Below are positions 59,691 to 64,000 of a stretch of DNA of 64,000 bases, in pieces. Origin of the DNA: Haloferax sp. Q22 (GTDB lineage: Archaea; Halobacteriota; Halobacteria; Halobacteriales; Haloferacaceae); NCBI RefSeq assembly GCF_001482285.1, contig NZ_LOEP01000009.1, positions 62,001 through 126,000 of the forward strand, written 5' to 3'. Position 1 is the stretch's first letter. Each line of letters begins with the position of its first letter. The position numbers were made by a program, and so were the translations under genes. The notes below the pieces were generated by a model. The model saw only the letters and a list, made by a program, of their open reading frames with translations. It did not search any database and had not been told where the DNA came from.

Positions 59691-61019
59691 TCAGTCCGTC
59701 AGCCGCGAGACGAAGCGGTCGAACGCCCCGCTTTCGGGGTGGACGTGGGCGTAGGTTCCGAGAGTCCGGTACTCGGTGAGTCCTTCGCGGCCGTTGATGC
59801 CGGTCCCACGCTCCACGTTGAAGGCGAACCGGGCGTCGGTCGCCGGGTCCGCCGACGAGTAGTGGAACTCGTGGCCGCGGAGCGTCTCGCCCGCGTCGGC
59901 GGTCAGCGTCCCGTCGGTCGCGCGGAGTTCCACGTGGTCGAGCGCCTGATAGCGCTCCCGCATCGTCACGTCGGCGGGGAGGATACCGGCCATCTCGTGG
60001 GTGTCGCCGTCAGTCGTCGTCAGCGACTCGGTGAGCGCCATGAGGCCGCCGCACTCGCCGAACACCGGGAGGCCGTCGGCGGCGCGGTCGGAAAGCGCCG
60101 GGAGCGTCGGCGACGACGCGAGGTCCGCGGCGAACCGCTCGGGGTAGCCGCCGGGGAGGTAGACGCCGTCGCAGTCGGGGAGGTCGTCGCCGGCGACCGG
60201 CGAGAAGTACGAGACGGTGCCGAGCGATTCCAGTCTGTCGAGGGTCGAGGGGTAGACGAAACAGAACGCCTCGTCGCGGGCGACGGCGACCGTCGGACCG
60301 TCCGAACTCGTGGGTTGAACTGGCTCGGCTCGAATGCCCGCTTCGAACTCCTCGGTGTTCCACTCCGGTTCCCGCGCCACTTCCGCGAGCGCGTCGGCGC
60401 GAATGCCCTCGGCCGCGGCGTCGAGCGCCTCGTCGGATAGCGGGGCCTCGTCGCCGAGGTGGAGCCCGAGGTGGCGCTCCGGGATTTCGAGGTCGTCGCT
60501 CGGCGGGATTCGACCGAGGTACGGCAGTTCCTCGGGGAGCGCATCGCGGATGCCCTCGGCGTGGCGGCCGCCGTGAGCGCGGGAGGCGATGACGCCGGCC
60601 ACGTCGGCGTCGATGCCCATCCGGTCCGCGTAGGTCCGGAAGCCGTAGGCTGTCGCCGCGACGCTTTGCATCCCGGCTCTCGCGTCCGCGACGAGGACGA
60701 CGGGGAGGTCGAGGAGGGCGGCGACGCGGGCCGTCGAGGTGTCGCCGTCGTAGAGGCCCATCATGCCCTCGACGACGCAGATGTCGCCCTCACCACGGGC
60801 GTAGGTCCGGCGCATGCCGTCCTCGCCTTCGAGCCACGGGTCGAGCGTCCGCGACGGCTTCCCGACGACTGCGGCGTGGTGCGAGGGGTCGATGAAGTCG
60901 GGGCCGGCCTTGGCCGGTTGGACCGCGTACCCCTCGCGTTCGAGCGCGCGGCACACCGCGAGCGTCGTGACCGTCTTCCCGACGCCGGAGGCCGTGCCGG
61001 CGACGACGATGCCTCTCAT
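59691..61019 (-). CDS. cobB: Cobyrinic acid a,c-diamide synthase
   Basis: A 442-residue ATP- and glutamine-dependent amidase of the CobB/CbiA family. N-terminal ATP loop GTASGVGKT (residues 8-16), PAKAGPDFIDPSHH, and a class I glutamine-amidotransferase domain with Cys323 in FGECGGLMAL and a C-terminal RGHEFHYS block. It amidates carboxylates a and c of the corrin ring. Its ATG overlaps the stop of a 26-codon upstream frame. Confidence 0.94.
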   Translation of the reverse strand: MRGIVVAGTASGVGKTVTTLAVCRALEREGYAVQPAKAGPDFIDPSHHAAVVGKPSRTLDPWLEGEDGMRRTYARGEGDICVVEGMMGLYDGDTSTARVAALLDLPVVLVADARAGMQSVAATAYGFRTYADRMGIDADVAGVIASRAHGGRHAEGIRDALPEELPYLGRIPPSDDLEIPERHLGLHLGDEAPLSDEALDAAAEGIRADALAEVAREPEWNTEEFEAGIRAEPVQPTSSDGPTVAVARDEAFCFVYPSTLDRLESLGTVSYFSPVAGDDLPDCDGVYLPGGYPERFAADLASSPTLPALSDRAADGLPVFGECGGLMALTESLTTTDGDTHEMAGILPADVTMRERYQALDHVELRATDGTLTADAGETLRGHEFHYSSADPATDARFAFNVERGTGINGREGLTEYRTLGTYAHVHPESGAFDRFVSRLTD

Positions 61020-61096
61020 CTGGTCACCGCGGTCCGCGTCGTGGACGGCGCTTCCGGCGGGTCGCTCGCGAGTCGAGACGGGCGTTCGGCAGTCAT
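61016..61096 (-). CDS. 26-residue upstream reading frame coupled to cobB
   Basis: A short frame MTAERPSRLASDPPEAPSTT (26 residues in all, ending RTAVTR) whose TGA overlaps the cobB ATG as ATGA. Third codon positions are GC-rich like the coding genes, and a promoter-like AATACAA lies about 33 bp upstream of its ATG. It may be a leader peptide or translation-coupling device for cobB. Too short to judge by composition alone. Confidence 0.35.
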   Translation of the reverse strand: MTAERPSRLASDPPEAPSTTRTAVTR

Positions 61097-61184
61097 GTCT
61101 ACAAGTGCATCTTCAGTAGTCAAAGTTGTATTGGGTTCGGCCGGCGTCGGCGGGGGCAGCGTAGGTCGGCGACTCGCGTTCGGC

Positions 61185-62198
61185 TCAGTCCCAGAGGTCG
61201 TACATGTCGTCTTCAACGCCGTCGGCGTAGTGCGTCCCGTCGTAGACGACGCCCGCGTCCGAACCAACGTCGGTGTCTCCGGCCGCGTTTGCACCCGGGC
61301 CGTCTCCAGTCGCTTCGACGGTTCCGACGACCGTCGCCTCGATTCCCTCGTCGTCGAGCGCGGCGAGAACCTCGTCGGCCTCGTCGCCGGGGACCGCCGC
61401 GAGGAGCGCCCCGGAGCCGAGAATCCGCATCGGGTCGACGCCCATCGCGTCACAGAGCGCCCGCGTCTCGGGGTGGACGGGCACGTCGTCGGCGTCGACC
61501 TCGATTCGGACGCCGGAGGCACAGGCGAGTTCGACCAGTCCGTTGAGGACGCCGCCCTCGGTCGGGTCGTGCATCGCGGTTGCGGCGGCGGCGAGCACCG
61601 CGGACTCGGGGAGGACGCTGATGTCGTCGAAGAAACCCGCGGCGCGGTCGACCGTCTCGGCGTCGACGCCGGCGGCATCGAGGTCGGCGCGGAAGTCGGT
61701 GGCGAGGACGGCGGTGCCCTCGACGCCGGCACCCTTGGTGAGAATCACCGCGTCGCCGGGTTCCGCGCCGCCGGTCGGGACGTACCGGTCGGTCGGACCC
61801 ATACAGGTGAGCGACAGGAGCGGCCGGGAGAGACCGGCGACCGTCTCGGTGTGGCCGCCGACGATACTGATGCCGAGTCTGTTGGCCTCCGCGTCGAGTT
61901 GGGCGGTGATGTCGTCGAGCAGGTCCACGTCGGGTTCGGGGAGGAGGACGGTGCTCACGAGCCACTCGGGCACGCCCCCGCAGGCGGCCACGTCGTTGCT
62001 GGCGATAGCGACGCCGAGGGTGCCGATGCGCTCGGCGGCGAGCGAGATGGGGTCGGTGCTGACGACCATCGTCCCCTCGCCGGTGGCGACGGCGGCGGCG
62101 TCCTCGCCGTAGCCGGCCCCGACGAGCAGGTCGTCGTTGGGGGCCCCCGTCCGCGAGAAGACGTAGCGGTCGAGGTCCGCAGGTGAGAGTTTGCCCAT
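61185..62198 (-). CDS. AIR synthase-related/HypE-like protein
   Basis: A 337-residue ATP-dependent PurM-superfamily protein. DLLVGAGYGEDAAAV, TDPISLAAERIGTLGVAIAS and SNDVAACGG near the N-terminus, and MHDPTEGGVLNGLVELA in the C-terminal domain, match HypE/ThiL/AIR-synthase relatives. HypE's C-terminal Cys, needed for hydrogenase cyanide ligand synthesis, is absent (the tail ends MYDLWD), so another phosphorylation reaction is likely. Next to cobB, a corrinoid or cofactor role is possible. Confidence 0.87.
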   Translation of the reverse strand: MGKLSPADLDRYVFSRTGAPNDDLLVGAGYGEDAAAVATGEGTMVVSTDPISLAAERIGTLGVAIASNDVAACGGVPEWLVSTVLLPEPDVDLLDDITAQLDAEANRLGISIVGGHTETVAGLSRPLLSLTCMGPTDRYVPTGGAEPGDAVILTKGAGVEGTAVLATDFRADLDAAGVDAETVDRAAGFFDDISVLPESAVLAAAATAMHDPTEGGVLNGLVELACASGVRIEVDADDVPVHPETRALCDAMGVDPMRILGSGALLAAVPGDEADEVLAALDDEGIEATVVGTVEATGDGPGANAAGDTDVGSDAGVVYDGTHYADGVEDDMYDLWD

Positions 62199-62399
62199 AC
62201 ACGTGGGTGACGGCGAGGGCGCTTTTGTGCCTTCCCGTCCGCTGCCAGCCGGACGGTCGTGCCCGCCGGCCGCATCTGCCGGCTACGTCCGCCGACTGCT
62301 GGCCACGTCCGCTGACCGCCGCCCCCGACGAGCAGGCCGTGGGCGGACACCCACCGCGGATGCCGTACTGCTAAGACGCTCTGTTCGTAACGGGAATCC

Positions 62400-63446
62400 A
62401 TGCTGATGACACCCGGCCCCACGGCCGTTCCGCCGCGGGTCCGCGACCGGCTGAGCGAGCCGATGCCGAACCCCGACATCGAGCAGTCCTTCTTCGACAC
62501 CTACGACGGCGTCTGCGACAAACTCGGGCGCGTCTACGACACCGACGACGACGTGGTCGTCATGGGCGGCGAGGGTATCCTCGGTCTCGAAGCCGCCATC
62601 GCCTCCACGGTCACCCCCGGCGACGGCGTGCTCTGCGTCTCGAACGGACTCTACGGCGACGGCTTCGCGGACTTCGTCGAGAGTTACGGTGGTGAGCCGA
62701 CCGTCGTCGGCGCCGACTACACCGACCCGCTCGACCTCGCTGGCGTCGAAGCGGCGCTCGACGAGAGCGAGTTCGAGGTTGCCACGATGGTTCACTGCGA
62801 GACGCCGACGGGCACGCTCAACGACATCGAGCCGGTGCTCGAACTGCTCTCCGACCACGGTGTGCTGACCATCGTCGACGCCGTCTCATCGCTCGGCGGG
62901 ACGCCCGTCCCGAGCGAACACATCGACATCAACCTCGGCGCGTCCCAGAAGGCGTTTAGCTCGCCGCCGGGGCTGACGACGGCCGCCGTCAGCGACCGCG
63001 CGTGGGAGGTCATCGAGGAGCGCGATCCCGACTCCCTCTACACGAACCTCTTGCCGTGGCGCGACACGAGCGAGGGCTTCCCGTACACCCACCTCGGCGC
63101 GAACGTCGCCGCCCTCGACGAGTCGCTGTCGATGCTCCTCGAGGAGGGCCTCGATTCCGTCTACGAGCGCCACGAGGAGGCCGCCGCGTACTGCCGCGAG
63201 TGCGGGACCGACCTCGGACTCGATATCTATCCCGACGCCGACCGGAGCGCCCCGACGGTGACGGCGTTCCACCTCCCCGGCGAGGCGAAACGTGTCCAAT
63301 CGGAACTCGAAGCCGAACACGACATCGTCCTCGCGACCGGTCTCGCCGACCTCGAAGACGACATCCTCCGGGTCGGCCACATGGGTTACAACGCCGACAT
63401 GGAGAAGGTCGACCGCGTGATGGACGCGCTCTCGTCCGTCGTCTGA
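62400..63446 (+). CDS. Alanine-glyoxylate/serine-pyruvate-type aminotransferase
   Basis: A 348-residue fold-type I PLP enzyme. MTPGPTAVPPRV at the start, MHF-type VHCETPTGTLND and PLP-Lys184 in GASQKAFSSPPG define the class V AGAT family. It transaminates glyoxylate or pyruvate with alanine or serine; phosphonate-pathway relatives are similar. Met1 at 62400 and Met3 at 62406 are both possible starts. It diverges from the HypE-like gene. Confidence 0.93.
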   Translation: MLMTPGPTAVPPRVRDRLSEPMPNPDIEQSFFDTYDGVCDKLGRVYDTDDDVVVMGGEGILGLEAAIASTVTPGDGVLCVSNGLYGDGFADFVESYGGEPTVVGADYTDPLDLAGVEAALDESEFEVATMVHCETPTGTLNDIEPVLELLSDHGVLTIVDAVSSLGGTPVPSEHIDINLGASQKAFSSPPGLTTAAVSDRAWEVIEERDPDSLYTNLLPWRDTSEGFPYTHLGANVAALDESLSMLLEEGLDSVYERHEEAAAYCRECGTDLGLDIYPDADRSAPTVTAFHLPGEAKRVQSELEAEHDIVLATGLADLEDDILRVGHMGYNADMEKVDRVMDALSSVV

Positions 63447-63506
63447 GGACGCGGACCGGTCGCTGCTGGCTGTCAACGCTTTTACCCGAAGCCGACGACA
63501 GTCTCC

Positions 63507-64000
63507 GTGAGAACAATCGTGACCGAGACAAGCGATTCGAGGGCGTGGCCGGAACCGGACGACGGAATCAGATACGCAATCGTCGTCGTGTTTCTGGCAG
63601 GGCTCCGCCGCCGCAACCCCGCGGCGATGGTGAACGCCACGTTCGGGCTCGCGGGCACGTACCTCCCCGACGCCGTCGAGCGACTGGTCGGCGTCGAGTT
63701 CCGCCCGTGGCAGCGTCTTTACGTCGAATCGGCGATGCTGACTCACTCGGTCGGGATGCTCGGCCCCTACGACGACGTGTGGTGGTGGGACCACCTCACT
63801 CACGCCCACTCGGCGACGATTCTCGGCGGGGTCGTCCACGTCCTCTCGCGCCGTCGCGGCCGCGACCCCTCGACGCGCGTCCTCGCGGCCGTGGTTTGCG
63901 CCGGCGTGCTCTGGGAACTCGCGGAGTACGCCATCCACCGCGGGGCCGACGCGCTCGGCATCGACCCCGTGCTCGTCTCCTACGGCCGGGTCGACACCGC
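63507..64000 (+). CDS. Polytopic membrane protein (YjdF/DUF2238-like), 5' part, runs off right edge
   Basis: An open frame continuing to the window end, about 164 residues visible. It starts at GTG 63507 (another GTG at 63519) with a TATA-like CTTTTA about 27 bp upstream. Hydrophobic segments and the blocks YDDVWWWDHLTHAHSATILGG and CAGVLWELAEYAIH match the DUF2238/YjdF pattern of His-rich membrane proteins of unknown role. The C-terminal half lies outside. Confidence 0.75.
   Translation, partial: MRTIVTETSDSRAWPEPDDGIRYAIVVVFLAGLRRRNPAAMVNATFGLAGTYLPDAVERLVGVEFRPWQRLYVESAMLTHSVGMLGPYDDVWWWDHLTHAHSATILGGVVHVLSRRRGRDPSTRVLAAVVCAGVLWELAEYAIHRGADALGIDPVLVSYGRVDT

Noticed and set aside
1-64000. 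CRISPR arrays, toxin-antitoxin pairs, restriction-modification or other defence systems
   Set aside because: No regularly spaced repeats with spacers, no nuclease/antitoxin pairs and no transposase genes were recognised; the RHH gene has no toxin partner next to it.

Overview
The window is strongly GC-rich. Its predicted proteins are rich in Asp and Glu, its genes often overlap by 4 bp or less, and many have a TATA-like box about 25-30 bp upstream of the start codon, the arrangement expected for leaderless transcripts. Secreted lipoproteins carry twin-arginine signals followed by a lipobox. Together these point to a haloarchaeon, probably Haloferax or a close relative; the genus is an inference. 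No rRNA, tRNA, CRISPR array or intact insertion sequence was found.

Layout. 1-4.8 kb: a partial DUF1028 gene, a TetR regulator, and a four-gene minus-strand membrane cluster (DUF58, DUF4129-like and small membrane proteins). 4.8-9.2 kb: an iron-box-controlled siderophore-binding protein gene interrupted by an in-frame stop, a REC-PAS-PAS-LOV-like histidine kinase, and a ribbon-helix-helix regulator. 9.4-22 kb: an unusual catabolic block. It holds an Nramp-like transporter without the metal-binding motif, translationally coupled to hydantoinase/oxoprolinase subunits; an M24-family enzyme; two EthD-domain proteins; HD and cupin proteins; an epimerase; a TPP-dependent enzyme; and an IclR regulator with a phased array of TTCGAA boxes. 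22.5-43.4 kb: a phenylacetate/aromatic-acid and beta-oxidation island with enoyl-CoA hydratase, hydroxyacyl-CoA dehydrogenase, thiolase plus HMG-CoA-synthase-like/DUF35 partner, paaK-like ligase, thioesterases, MaoC hydratase, VOC epimerase, LLM flavoenzyme, a branched-chain-type ABC transporter with a fused LivH-LivM permease, aldehyde dehydrogenase, paaABCD plus a detached PaaD zinc ribbon, a Bat-type regulator, paaG and an amidohydrolase.

43.5-52 kb: an accessory OB-fold gene in an AT-rich stretch, then ordinary genes (methyltransferase, rhodanese, hydrolase, FKBP isomerase, membrane proteins, UspA, a second Bat-type regulator). 52.1-58.7 kb: one operon of a carbohydrate-type ABC importer, a type III CoA-transferase and an HMGL/LeuA-type enzyme, suggesting import followed by CoA activation and carbon-carbon bond chemistry on an unknown acid. 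58.8-64 kb: cobalamin genes cobA and cobB, a HypE/AIR-synthase-like protein, an alanine-glyoxylate-type aminotransferase and a partial membrane protein.

How the parts fit: the 22.5-43.4 kb island could import an aromatic or branched acid (Liv system), activate it (PaaK), epoxidise the ring (PaaABCD), isomerise it (PaaG) and finish by beta-oxidation. No PaaE reductase is visible, so electron delivery is unresolved. The 9.4-22 kb block has no recognised pathway and is the best candidate for an undescribed system.
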